Of a DNA stretch of 45,181 nucleotides, positions 34,793 to 42,530 are shown in pieces. Made by a program: the position numbers and the translations under genes. The stretch comes from Gordonia otitidis NBRC 100426 (GTDB lineage Bacteria > Actinomycetota > Actinomycetes > Mycobacteriales > Mycobacteriaceae), in assembly GCF_000248075.1 (NCBI RefSeq), contig NZ_BAFB01000008.1, positions 1 to 45,181 on the forward strand, written 5' to 3'. Under the pieces are notes generated by a model. The model was not told the origin of the DNA. It made no database searches and was given only the letters and a program-made list of their open reading frames with translations. The number at the start of each line of letters is the position of its first letter. Position 1 is the stretch's first letter.

Positions 34793-35545
34793 CTATCTCC
34801 TCATGCGTCCGTGCAGCAGACCGTCGGCGACGATGTTGACGCCGTTGATCAGCGACTGCCCCTTGGCGCGCGAGTAGTCGGTGTAGAGGATGGTGACCGG
34901 TTGTTCGGCCACCCGCCAGTGATGGTGGTCGATGAGTGCCACGAACTCCGACGCGTGACTCATGCCCGCCATCAGCAGGTCGAGTTGGTCGGCGACGGTC
35001 CTGTTGAACGCCCGCAGCCCGTTGTGCGCGTCGGAGAGCCCGAGTCTGCGGGTGCGTGGACTCAGGAAGACGACGGTCCGCAGCACGATGCGACGCAGGA
35101 GCGGAACCGACTCGCTGCGACCGTCGGCGAAGCGGGTTCCGACGATGATGTCGACGGGCTCGGAGCGGAGTCGGTCGATCATGGTCACCACGTCGTCGAC
35201 GCGGTGCTGGCCGTCGGCGTCGAAGGTGACGAAGTAGCTGGCGCCGGGCCGTGACCGCGCATATTCGACGCCGGTCTGGATCGCTGCACCCTGCCCGAGG
35301 TTGACCGGATGGCGGACGACGTGAATACCGGTGGATGTCGTGTGTTCGTAACCGTCACGTGCCCGATCGACTTCGGCTGCGGCTTCTCTGATCCGGGCGA
35401 CGGAGTCATCGGAGCTGCCGTCGTCGACACACACGATGTTGGGGAAGGTCTTCGCGGCCTCGACGAGGACGTCGCGGATCACCGCCCCCTCGTTGTAGAC
35501 GGGGATCACCAACCACACGTCGTCGTTGGTCGAGCGGTCCGTCAT
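34793..35545 (-). CDS. GT2 glycosyltransferase, PpgS-like polyprenyl-phosphate sugar synthase
   Basis: The 250-residue cytoplasmic enzyme has a DPM1/DPG-type GT2 domain: VWLVIPVYNEGAVIRDVLVEA, CVDDGSSDDS, NLGQGAAIQTGVEYAR, then the metal-binding FDADGQH. It lacks C-terminal membrane helices and is paired with a DUF2304 protein, as PpgS (Rv3631) is with Rv3632. PpgS makes polyprenyl-phospho-GalNAc for the galactosamine on arabinogalactan; the same role is inferred here from pairing and length, and another sugar is possible. The ATG at 35545 lies seven bases after TAGGGT, suggesting a leaderless mRNA. An upstream in-frame start at 35620 would add 25 unrelated residues. Confidence 0.85.
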   Translation of the reverse strand: MTDRSTNDDVWLVIPVYNEGAVIRDVLVEAAKTFPNIVCVDDGSSDDSVARIREAAAEVDRARDGYEHTTSTGIHVVRHPVNLGQGAAIQTGVEYARSRPGASYFVTFDADGQHRVDDVVTMIDRLRSEPVDIIVGTRFADGRSESVPLLRRIVLRTVVFLSPRTRRLGLSDAHNGLRAFNRTVADQLDLLMAGMSHASEFVALIDHHHWRVAEQPVTILYTDYSRAKGQSLINGVNIVADGLLHGRMRR

Positions 35546-35681
35546 GGGGGTTACCCTATCGGAGCAGGTGCGCAGCACCGGCGAGTGGACGCTCGGGGGT
35601 GGCGACCGTTTCGACGTCACGGGCTCGCTCTGGTGTGAGGTCGCCGAACGCAGCCGGATCGCCGGCGTCTAGCCTGTTGGG

Positions 35682-36554
35682 GTGCCGATCGACGTCATGA
35701 TGCCCTTTTACGGCGACGTCGATCAGTTCAAGCAGGCGGTCACGAGTGTTCTCGAGCAGTCCGATCGCGGCTTTCGGCTGGTGGTCGTCGACGACGGCTA
35801 TCCCAGTGACGAGCCGCGTGAATGGTTGGCCGCCCTCGCCGACGACCGCGTGCAGTACCTGCGTAACGTGCAGAACCTCGGGGTGAACGGCAATTTTCGA
35901 CGCTGCGCCGAACTCGTCATCGCCGACCGCTTCGTGGTCATGGGGTGCGACGACGTGATGCTGCCGGGGTACCTCGCCGCCGTGCGTGCGCTGTCGGCCG
36001 CGCATCCCGACGCCGCCGTGATCGCGCCGGGTGTCGAGGTGATCGACACGGACGACCGCGTGGTCCGTCCGCTCGGGGACCGGATCAAGGCTGTCCTCGC
36101 GCCGTCGTCGTCGACGGTCTTGCAGGGTGAGGCTATGGCGACCAGCCTCTACCGCGGTAACTGGACCTATTTTCCCTCGCTGCTGTGGCGCACCGAGGCG
36201 GTGCGGAAGGTCGGATTCAGGGAGGGACTCGACGTCGTCCTCGACCTCGCACTCCTCGTCGACCTCGCGTTCGCGGGGGAAGCGCTTGCCTACGACCCGC
36301 GAGTCGTCTTCCGCTATCGACGTCATGAGGCATCGGTCAGCTCGGTGCAGGCGGTGGATGGCAGGCGTTTTGCGGAGGAGAACGCCTTCTTCGCCGCGGA
36401 AGCCGCTCGGTGCAGCGCCCGCGGCTGGCCTCGTGCCGCACGCGCGGCACGACTGCACCTCACATCGCGGCTGCACCACGCGATGGCGCGGATCGGCGGC
36501 GCGGCGACTGTGGTGTCGGCCCGGGTTCAGACCCGCACGAGACGGGCCAGGTGA
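35682..36554 (+). CDS. GT2 family glycosyltransferase
   Basis: The 290-residue enzyme has a GT-A fold of family 2: PIDVMMPFYGDVDQFKQAVTSVLEQ, VVVDDGYPSDEP, the acceptor-side NLGVNGNFRRC and GCDDVMLPGYL in place of the usual DxD region. The C-terminal 90 residues are basic and alanine/arginine-rich without membrane helices. It should transfer an activated sugar in the cytoplasm during envelope or exopolysaccharide assembly; donor and acceptor are unknown. The GTG at 35682 has no Shine-Dalgarno and lies six bases after TAGCCT, so it may be leaderless. Its last 28 bases overlap the end of the flippase gene on the other strand. The divergent gap to the PpgS-like gene is 136 bp. Confidence 0.85.
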   Translation: MPIDVMMPFYGDVDQFKQAVTSVLEQSDRGFRLVVVDDGYPSDEPREWLAALADDRVQYLRNVQNLGVNGNFRRCAELVIADRFVVMGCDDVMLPGYLAAVRALSAAHPDAAVIAPGVEVIDTDDRVVRPLGDRIKAVLAPSSSTVLQGEAMATSLYRGNWTYFPSLLWRTEAVRKVGFREGLDVVLDLALLVDLAFAGEALAYDPRVVFRYRRHEASVSSVQAVDGRRFAEENAFFAAEAARCSARGWPRAARAARLHLTSRLHHAMARIGGAATVVSARVQTRTRRAR

Positions 36555-37768
36555 ACTCCGACGCCAGCGAGCGGCCCGAGGACGAGCGACAGCGCGACCC
36601 GGTCGGTCACCTCGATCGGAACGACGAGCAACGCCGCACACGCGACCGCTGCCGCCCACCAGCCGGCGGCATACCAGCGATGCGCCCCGACGGACAGCGT
36701 CGCAGCGCCGGTGACGGTCAGCAGCCCCAGCGCCGTGGCACCGAGCATGAACAGTGCGATCGCCGCGCCACCGAGGGCAAAATCTGCACCGAAGATGTGT
36801 GTCAGCAGCCAGGATCCGATCGCCCACGCCGCAATCGCGCCCACGGCCCCGACCACCACCACCGCTGCGAGCGGCACAGCCAGCGACCGCATCAGCGTTG
36901 CGCGGGCGGCGACGAATCGGGTGATCAACACTCCCTGAAAGCTGTTCAGTGGCACCAGGAGTGGTGCCCGCGTGAGCGTGACAGCGAGTATGACGGCACC
37001 CACCACGCGGGAGTCGTCGCCGGGTCGTGCTGTGATGTTGATGAGGACCGGAAAGCCCATCACCACGACGGCCGACGCCAACGCGGCGGCCATGGCCGTG
37101 AGTGTGTTCGAGGCTAGTCGTCGATCGTCGACGTCGCCGGGCAGACCGACCACGCGTCGAGCGGTCGCCGACAGCGAAAGCACCACGATCCACGAGACCG
37201 AGCCGAGCACCGTGATCATCAGGAAGGCCGGCACACCCCAGTCGAACGCCACGGCGATCGCCGCGCCGAACAGTCGGATGAGTGCGTCGATACTCAGCAG
37301 CATGGCGAAGGGCGACCACGACAACGAACCCGACAGTGCGCCACAGAGATGCGCGTACACAGCGAAACTCGCAACCCCGACGGCGAGCAGTACCACCGAG
37401 AGTGTGCGGTACTCGTCGAAGACGTGACCCGCCCACAGCGGGGACGACGCCGCTACGACAGCGGCCAGCCCGACCCCGATGGCCAGATTGACGACCACCG
37501 GTCTTCCCCGGGCGACTACGGATTCCGATGCGGCGCGGACCGTCCTGGTCGTCTCCTGCAGCTGCCCGTTCTGCGCGCCGGTCACCAGTCCGTACGCCGC
37601 CCAGAACACGGCGAACACGGCGTAGCCCGTCGCACCGAGCTGGCGTGCCGCGAGGAGTAGGACCAGATATCCCGACGCCGCCGCGATCACCGTCGCGATG
37701 GTGACGCGGCCGACGGCCCCGCGGCTGCCGACCGTGGACTCGGGTTCAGACCCGGACGTCATCGACAC
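36527..37768 (-). CDS. Polysaccharide flippase-like membrane protein (Wzx/MATE-like)
   Basis: The 413-residue protein has about 12 hydrophobic helices with short loops, starting VTIATVIAAASGYLVLLLAARQLGATGYAVFAVFWAAYGLVTGAQ. The LGATGYAVFA run after helix 1 and SFQGVLITRFVAARATL near the middle are typical of the Wzx/PST oligosaccharide exporter superfamily. It would flip a lipid-linked glycan across the membrane, possibly the product of the neighbouring glycosyltransferases. In M. tuberculosis a membrane protein of similar type (Rv3630) adjoins PpgS. A second ATG two codons in (37762) is also possible. It lies 15 bases after the M1 peptidase gene and probably shares its transcript. Confidence 0.78.
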   Translation of the reverse strand: MSMTSGSEPESTVGSRGAVGRVTIATVIAAASGYLVLLLAARQLGATGYAVFAVFWAAYGLVTGAQNGQLQETTRTVRAASESVVARGRPVVVNLAIGVGLAAVVAASSPLWAGHVFDEYRTLSVVLLAVGVASFAVYAHLCGALSGSLSWSPFAMLLSIDALIRLFGAAIAVAFDWGVPAFLMITVLGSVSWIVVLSLSATARRVVGLPGDVDDRRLASNTLTAMAAALASAVVVMGFPVLINITARPGDDSRVVGAVILAVTLTRAPLLVPLNSFQGVLITRFVAARATLMRSLAVPLAAVVVVGAVGAIAAWAIGSWLLTHIFGADFALGGAAIALFMLGATALGLLTVTGAATLSVGAHRWYAAGWWAAAVACAALLVVPIEVTDRVALSLVLGPLAGVGVHLARLVRV

Positions 37769-37783
37769 ATCGATTGCCGCGTG

Positions 37784-39139
37784 TCAGGACGGTTCCGGGA
37801 AGGCCGGCAGCTCGGGGGTGAACAGCCAGGCCTGCCACAGGTCGTGCAGCGGGGTGTCGGAATAGTTCGCCGCGAGTGCGATGAAGTCCTCGGTGCTGAC
37901 GGTGCCGTACCGATACTTGTCGGTCCAGCGGTGCAGCAGAGCGAAGAAATTGCCGTCACCGATCCGAAGTCGTAAGGCGTGCAGCGTGATTGCGCCACGC
38001 TTGTAGACCCAGTCGTCGAACATCTTGCGCGGCCCCGGCTCGGTGAGCGGAACCCGGACAGGGTTCGCGGCGAGCTTGGCGTAGTAGTGCTTGGCCCACT
38101 CACCGGCGCTTCGACCGCCCGACCGTTGGCTCCACAACCATTCGGCGTAGCACGCGAATCCCTCGTGAAGCCAGATGTCGTGCCACTGGTCCAGCGTCAC
38201 CGAATTGCCGAACCACTGATGTGCGAGTTCGTGTGCGATCAGTCTCTCGGCATTGCGACTGCCGTCGCAGTGGTTGGCTCCGAAAGTGGAGAAACTCTGT
38301 GCCTCGATGGGGATTTCGAGCGGATCGTCGGTTACCACCACGGTGTATTTGGCAAACGGGTAGGGGCCGAACATCTCGGTGAACGCCTCGACCATCTCCA
38401 GTTGCCTGCCGAAGTCGATGCGGAAGTTCTCCTTCAACCGCGGTGGCAGAACGGCTTCCACCGGAACGGGTTTGGATGCGAGACGGAGCTGCTCGTACGG
38501 GCCGACCTGGATCGACGCGAGGTAGGTCGACATGGGTTCGATCTGCTCGTACACCCACGTCGTCTGTGCTGCACGCACGCGCTTGGACTCGAGAACGCCG
38601 TTCGCGAGGGCGTAGTACGGGCTGTCGGTGGTGATCGAGATGCGGTAGGGCGCTTTGGCGCTGGGGTGGTCGTCGCAGGGGAACCACGACGCTGCGCCAT
38701 TGGGTTGGTTGGCACACAGTGCACCGTCGGTGAGTTCCTCCCACCCGACGGTGCCCCACGGACCACGGATCGGACGAGGGGTTCCGCTGTAGCGGATCAC
38801 GATCGTCATCGCGCCGCCGGGCGGGATGGGCGACGACGGCGTGACGACGAGTTTGCGCTGTCGGTGGCTGTACCTGACGCGCATGTCGTTGACGGTCACC
38901 TTGCTCACCTTGAGGGTCGACGCCATGTCGAGACTCAGGCGCGGCAGTTCGATGTACGACGTTGCCGTCAATGTCGCGGTGCCCTCGAGTCGGTTGCTGG
39001 ACACCTTGTATTCGAGGTCGAGATCGTAGCGGGAGATGCGGTAGCCGAGGTTGCCGTTGTCGGGCAGGTAAGGGTCGACGCTGTCGGCGGGAGTCCCGAG
39101 TACCGGTTGCCGTGAACTCTTCCCCGACTTTCCCGGCAC
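37784..39139 (-). CDS. Short M1-family metallopeptidase
   Basis: The 451-residue zinc peptidase has the gluzincin motif HELAHQWFGNSVTLDQWHD with H303, H307 and, 18 residues after the second histidine, E326 in WLHEGFACYAEW. The N-terminal 230 residues are the beta-saddle domain of M1 enzymes. The exopeptidase motif GxMEN is replaced by IPIEAQSFSTFG. At 451 residues it lacks the large C-terminal helical domain of PepN (about 860 residues), as in a group of short actinobacterial M1 proteins. No signal peptide is visible, so it is probably cytoplasmic. It precedes the flippase gene by 15 bases. Confidence 0.9.
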   Translation of the reverse strand: MPGKSGKSSRQPVLGTPADSVDPYLPDNGNLGYRISRYDLDLEYKVSSNRLEGTATLTATSYIELPRLSLDMASTLKVSKVTVNDMRVRYSHRQRKLVVTPSSPIPPGGAMTIVIRYSGTPRPIRGPWGTVGWEELTDGALCANQPNGAASWFPCDDHPSAKAPYRISITTDSPYYALANGVLESKRVRAAQTTWVYEQIEPMSTYLASIQVGPYEQLRLASKPVPVEAVLPPRLKENFRIDFGRQLEMVEAFTEMFGPYPFAKYTVVVTDDPLEIPIEAQSFSTFGANHCDGSRNAERLIAHELAHQWFGNSVTLDQWHDIWLHEGFACYAEWLWSQRSGGRSAGEWAKHYYAKLAANPVRVPLTEPGPRKMFDDWVYKRGAITLHALRLRIGDGNFFALLHRWTDKYRYGTVSTEDFIALAANYSDTPLHDLWQAWLFTPELPAFPEPS

Positions 39140-39283
39140 TCAACGGCTCCTGTCTCTTGCTCTACGTGTCTGTCGAATTCTCTCGGACGGATGTTCTCGG
39201 CGCCGCATTCTCGGCGCCGTTTCCTCGATCCGGACGCGAGAACTCACCCTACCCGTAGCGTTGGCTTCGTGAGGCGCGCCATG

Positions 39284-39312
39284 TTGTAACCGGACCATGG
39301 TCCGGTTAGATT
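39284..39312 (+). promoter_or_regulatory. 22-bp perfect palindrome within the doxX promoter
   Basis: A perfect 22-bp palindrome spans 39287-39308; each half is TAACCGGACCA. It sits between TTGTAA (39284-39289) and TAGATT (39307-39312), which are spaced 17 bp and look like -35 and -10 boxes. This is the usual place for a TetR-type operator. No tetR gene is in the window, so the regulator must be elsewhere. Confidence 0.6.
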
Positions 39313-39366
39313 GATCTCGACACATACACAGCAGGGGCGGGTGACCGCCCCGTGAAAGGTTGAAGC

Positions 39367-39786
39367 ATGTACCCGATCCGTAGTCTCGGACTCTTCGCCG
39401 CGCGAGTGATCCTCGGCATCATCTTCATCGCCCATGGTTGGCAGAAGCTGCACACCTGGGGTCTCGACGGAACGAAGGCGAGCTTCAGCAAGATGGGCGC
39501 GCCCTTCCCCGAGTTCTCGGCCTACTACGCGACCTGGGTGGAACTGATCGGCGGCATTCTGCTGATCGTCGGTGTGCTGCTCCCGCTGGTGTCGGTGCTG
39601 TTGATCATCGACATGATCGGAGCGATCTTCGTCGCACACATCGACCAGGGTTTCTGGGCCTCCGACGGCGGCTACGAGTTCCCGCTTGCACTCATCGCGG
39701 GCCTTCTCGCTGTCGGCTTCGCCTCGGCGGGTGGTCTGGCGTTCGATACCCATGTGTTCCGACGCCGGAACCGCGTGGCCGACTGA
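39367..39786 (+). CDS. DoxX-family membrane protein
   Basis: The 139-residue inner-membrane protein has four hydrophobic helices. The family pattern is seen in AARVILGIIFIAHGWQKLHTWGLDGT, FSAYYATWVELIGGILLIVGVLLPLVSVLLIIDMIGAIFVAHI and DGGYEFPLALIAGLLAVGFASAGGLAFD. In mycobacteria a DoxX protein forms a membrane complex with superoxide dismutase and SseA in thiol oxidative stress, but such partners are not adjacent here. GAAAGG precedes the ATG by about ten bases. Expression is probably controlled by the long palindrome 60 bases upstream. Confidence 0.88.
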   Translation: MYPIRSLGLFAARVILGIIFIAHGWQKLHTWGLDGTKASFSKMGAPFPEFSAYYATWVELIGGILLIVGVLLPLVSVLLIIDMIGAIFVAHIDQGFWASDGGYEFPLALIAGLLAVGFASAGGLAFDTHVFRRRNRVAD

Positions 39787-39798
39787 CCCGCGGTCAGT
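39782..39798. terminator. Hairpin at the end of doxX
   Basis: ACTGACC (39782-39788) and GGTCAGT (39792-39798) form a 7-bp stem with the loop CGC, overlapping the doxX stop. It lies between two convergent genes. Confidence 0.4.
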
Positions 39799-39809
39799 GC
39801 GGCGTCAGC

Positions 39810-40385
39810 TCAGCTGATCAGGCCGTCGATCGTGACCTGCGGCCAGCGATGTGCGTCCGCCGATCTGGTCGTCGAGACCAGATCGGCGAGCGCGGTCCCC
39901 AACGCTCTGGCGTGGCGAATCGCGACGCCGTCGACGCGTTCGTCCGACAGCAGAGTCGTCGGGTCGCTCCCGTTGCGGTGCGCGGCTGCCGCGCCGAGCA
40001 ATCGGCGGGCCGCAACCGGATCGGTCTCCCACAACGCGTCGGCGGTCAGCAGGTAGAGGCGCAGGGCGTGGGCGTAGTCGGCGAGGTGCACCAGCGCCCA
40101 CGCCCAGTGCTTGGCGACGTCGACTGTTGCTGCTTCTCCACGCCCGTGCGTGTGCACGTATTTGCCGTACAACTCACGGCACAGCGGATCGGAGTCGGCC
40201 CAGAGTTCGAGTGCTGACATGCAGCGCACGCAGTCGTGGACGTTCGCGAGGTACGACACCGAATACGGTCCCTCGCGTCGAGATCGCATCTCGCGCAGGA
40301 CCGAGAACTCGGCGAGGGCGTGGTCGTACTCGCCGGCCGCGTAGTGCGCTTCGGCGTCCTGTTGCATTTCTGCCAACATCTCCAC
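39810..40385 (-). CDS. Hypothetical TPR-like protein
   Basis: The 191-residue, mostly helical protein shows degenerate tetratricopeptide-type helix pairs: AEMQQDAEAHYAAGEYDHALAEFSVLREMRSR, then SYLANVHDCVRCMSALELWADSDPLCRELYGKYV, then AKHWAWALVHLADYAHALRLYLLTADALWETDPVAARRLLGAA. There is no signal peptide or membrane segment. TPR proteins mediate protein contacts; the partner is unknown. The start is uncertain between GTG at 40385 and ATG at 40379. It is divergent from the DUF5709 gene and convergent with doxX. Confidence 0.6.
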   Translation of the reverse strand: MEMLAEMQQDAEAHYAAGEYDHALAEFSVLREMRSRREGPYSVSYLANVHDCVRCMSALELWADSDPLCRELYGKYVHTHGRGEAATVDVAKHWAWALVHLADYAHALRLYLLTADALWETDPVAARRLLGAAAAHRNGSDPTTLLSDERVDGVAIRHARALGTALADLVSTTRSADAHRWPQVTIDGLIS

Positions 40386-40459
40386 AGTTTCCCCGATCGA
40401 GCGTCGCCACGTGCGGTCTTTGCCGTTTCGACGTCCGACGCTGCGCCTATCGTGGAGGT

Positions 40460-40990
40460 GTGAGCGACGAAAACGAATCCATCATCGAAGGTGACAGCGA
40501 GTACGCACTCGACCCCGACGATCAGTTGCAACCGCAGGACACGCTCGACGATCGGGGCGTCGAAGACGTTCTCGACGAGGGATACTCACCGCCCGATTAC
40601 GAGCCCAAGGCCGCGATGCGCGGGCTCACCGCCGAAGAGATGCGTGAGGGCGAGTCGCTCGACGAGAAGCTCTCCGAAGAAGAGCCCGACGTGTGGCAGA
40701 AGGACGATCCGCTCGACGAGATCGAGCGCGACGAGAATGAGGACTGGCAAGCGCACGAGAGCGATTCGAGCCCGGAGTTCGTCGAGGACGATCAAGTGGG
40801 TGACCGACGCGCAGGCCGACTCCTCGCCCCAGACGAGGGTGGCGTCGTCGACTCGGAATCGGAGGCCGTGGCCAGCGACTGCGGTATCGACGGTGCCGGT
40901 GCGAGCGCAGAAGAGGCTGCGGTGCATGTGGTCGACGAGGGTGAGGACGCCGCCGACGCGCAGTGGGAGGACGAAGAAGAGGGTCGCTGA
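40460..40990 (+). CDS. DUF5709 acidic protein
   Basis: The 176-residue, strongly acidic protein has no membrane segment or signal peptide. Recognisable DUF5709 blocks are VEDVLDEGYSPPDYEP, GLTAEEMREGESLDEKLSEEEPDV, VGDRRAGRLLAPDEG and VASDCGIDGAGASAEEAAVHVV. The family is confined to actinobacteria and has no known function. The GTG at 40460 lies six bases after TATCGT. The GGAGG at 40454-40458 is too close to act as a normal ribosome site, so the mRNA is probably leaderless. Confidence 0.8.
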   Translation: MSDENESIIEGDSEYALDPDDQLQPQDTLDDRGVEDVLDEGYSPPDYEPKAAMRGLTAEEMREGESLDEKLSEEEPDVWQKDDPLDEIERDENEDWQAHESDSSPEFVEDDQVGDRRAGRLLAPDEGGVVDSESEAVASDCGIDGAGASAEEAAVHVVDEGEDAADAQWEDEEEGR

Positions 40991-41207
40991 GCACAGGGCG
41001 CCGCCGGCCTGGGACTGCAGGGCGTCGGGTTCCCCGCTTCGCGGCCGGCGATGTCAGACCCCTGTGCTGGACTGGGCCAAGGGTTGTGAACCGCCTGCTC
41101 GGCGCGTGCGGCGTTGACAGGATCCGAGACCCTGGCAACGATGGTGTTGTCGGCGCGCGACCACTCGGTCGCCCGTCCCCCGACGATCAGCCACCGGAGG
41201 TATTCCA

Positions 41208-42530
41208 GTGAGCATCACCAATCGCATGTCCGCCGAGCAGGTTTCGGCACCCACAGACGAAGCGTCGAGAACCCGACGATTCCTCGACATCAGGGCGTTG
41301 ACCGATCGACTGACCTCCACACTGTCGGCCGAGGACCAGACCCCGCAGTCGATGACCGCTGCCAGCCCGACCAAGTGGCATCGCGCGCACGTGACCTGGT
41401 TCTTCGAGGAATTCATCTTGCGCGGCGACCCGTCGTACGTGGTCTATGACGAGGCCTTCCGCTACCTCTTCAACAGCTACTACGAGACGGTCGGCGAGCG
41501 GCACCCCCGACCCGACCGCGGTCTGGTGACCCGTCCGGGCATCACCGACATCACCCGCTACCGCGAGTACGTCGACTCGGCGATGTGCGATCTGCTCGAG
41601 CGTGGCGACCACGACGAATCGACGCTCGCGCTACTGGAACTCGGGTGCAACCACGAGCAACAGCATCAGGAACTGATCCTGATGGACCTCAAGCATCTGT
41701 TCTCCACACACCACTTCGACCCGGTCTACGTCGACCGGCCGGTGGACGTGCCGGGTTCGCCCGAGTCCCTGACCTGGCGAGCCGTTGCGGGCGGTGTCGT
41801 CGAAGTCGGAACACCGTTCGCGGGCTCAGGCACCACGCCCGACACATTCGCCTACGACAACGAGGGACCGCGTCATCGCGTGTTCCTGGAGGATTTCGAG
41901 ATCGCCGAGCGGGCGGTCACGAACGCCGAGTGGCTGGAGTTCATGGCGGACGGCGGCTATGGGCGACACGAGCTGTGGTTGTCCAACGGTTGGGCCCATA
42001 TCAACGAAACAGGCTGGCGTGCACCCGGCTACTGGTCTTTCGACGACGGAGAGTGGACGACGTTCACACTGTCGGGGCGTCGGGCCGTGGTGCCCGACGA
42101 ACCGGTCATGCATGTGTCGTTCTACGAGGCGGACGCCTTCGCACGATGGGCAGACGCTCGTCTGCCGACCGAATTCGAGTGGGAGTACGCGGCAACCGGC
42201 GCGCCGAGCGTGCCGGGCGGCCCGAACCCGGCGGGAGTCGGCGGCGCGCGTGGACAGCTGCTCGATCCGGCACGATGTCACCCGCGTCGAGCTGGTTCGG
42301 CGATGATCGGCGACGTCTGGGAGTGGACGTCGAGTGCCTATCTGCCCTATCCGGGCTTCGCGCCCGCGAACGGGGCCGTCGGCGAGTACAACGGCAAGTT
42401 CATGTGCGATCAGCACGTCCTTCGCGGTGCCAGCGCGATCACCCCGCCCGGCCACGAACGGGTCAGCTACCGCAACTTCTTCCCGGCCGATTCACGCTGG
42501 GTCTTCTCGGGATTGCGTCTGGCCCGATGA
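41208..42530 (+). CDS. egtB: Hercynylcysteine sulfoxide synthase
   Basis: The 440-residue non-heme iron enzyme joins hercynine and gamma-glutamylcysteine (or cysteine) with oxygen in ergothioneine synthesis. The N-terminal DinB-type helical domain carries the iron ligands H58 (KWHRAH) and H149/H153 (HEQQHQE). The C-terminal FGE-sulfatase-like domain shows EGPRHRVFLEDFEIAERAVTNAEWLEFM, PTEFEWEYAA and MIGDVWEWTSSAYLPYPGF. The length fits mycobacterial EgtB. GGAGG lies seven bases before the GTG at 41208. Its stop overlaps the egtD start. Ergothioneine protects against oxidative stress. Confidence 0.95.
   Translation: MSITNRMSAEQVSAPTDEASRTRRFLDIRALTDRLTSTLSAEDQTPQSMTAASPTKWHRAHVTWFFEEFILRGDPSYVVYDEAFRYLFNSYYETVGERHPRPDRGLVTRPGITDITRYREYVDSAMCDLLERGDHDESTLALLELGCNHEQQHQELILMDLKHLFSTHHFDPVYVDRPVDVPGSPESLTWRAVAGGVVEVGTPFAGSGTTPDTFAYDNEGPRHRVFLEDFEIAERAVTNAEWLEFMADGGYGRHELWLSNGWAHINETGWRAPGYWSFDDGEWTTFTLSGRRAVVPDEPVMHVSFYEADAFARWADARLPTEFEWEYAATGAPSVPGGPNPAGVGGARGQLLDPARCHPRRAGSAMIGDVWEWTSSAYLPYPGFAPANGAVGEYNGKFMCDQHVLRGASAITPPGHERVSYRNFFPADSRWVFSGLRLAR

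Noticed and set aside
35556..37436. 626-codon minus-strand frame across GT2 and flippase genes
   Set aside because: Composition is Arg/Gly/His-rich without motifs; the genes with clear domains lie in other frames.
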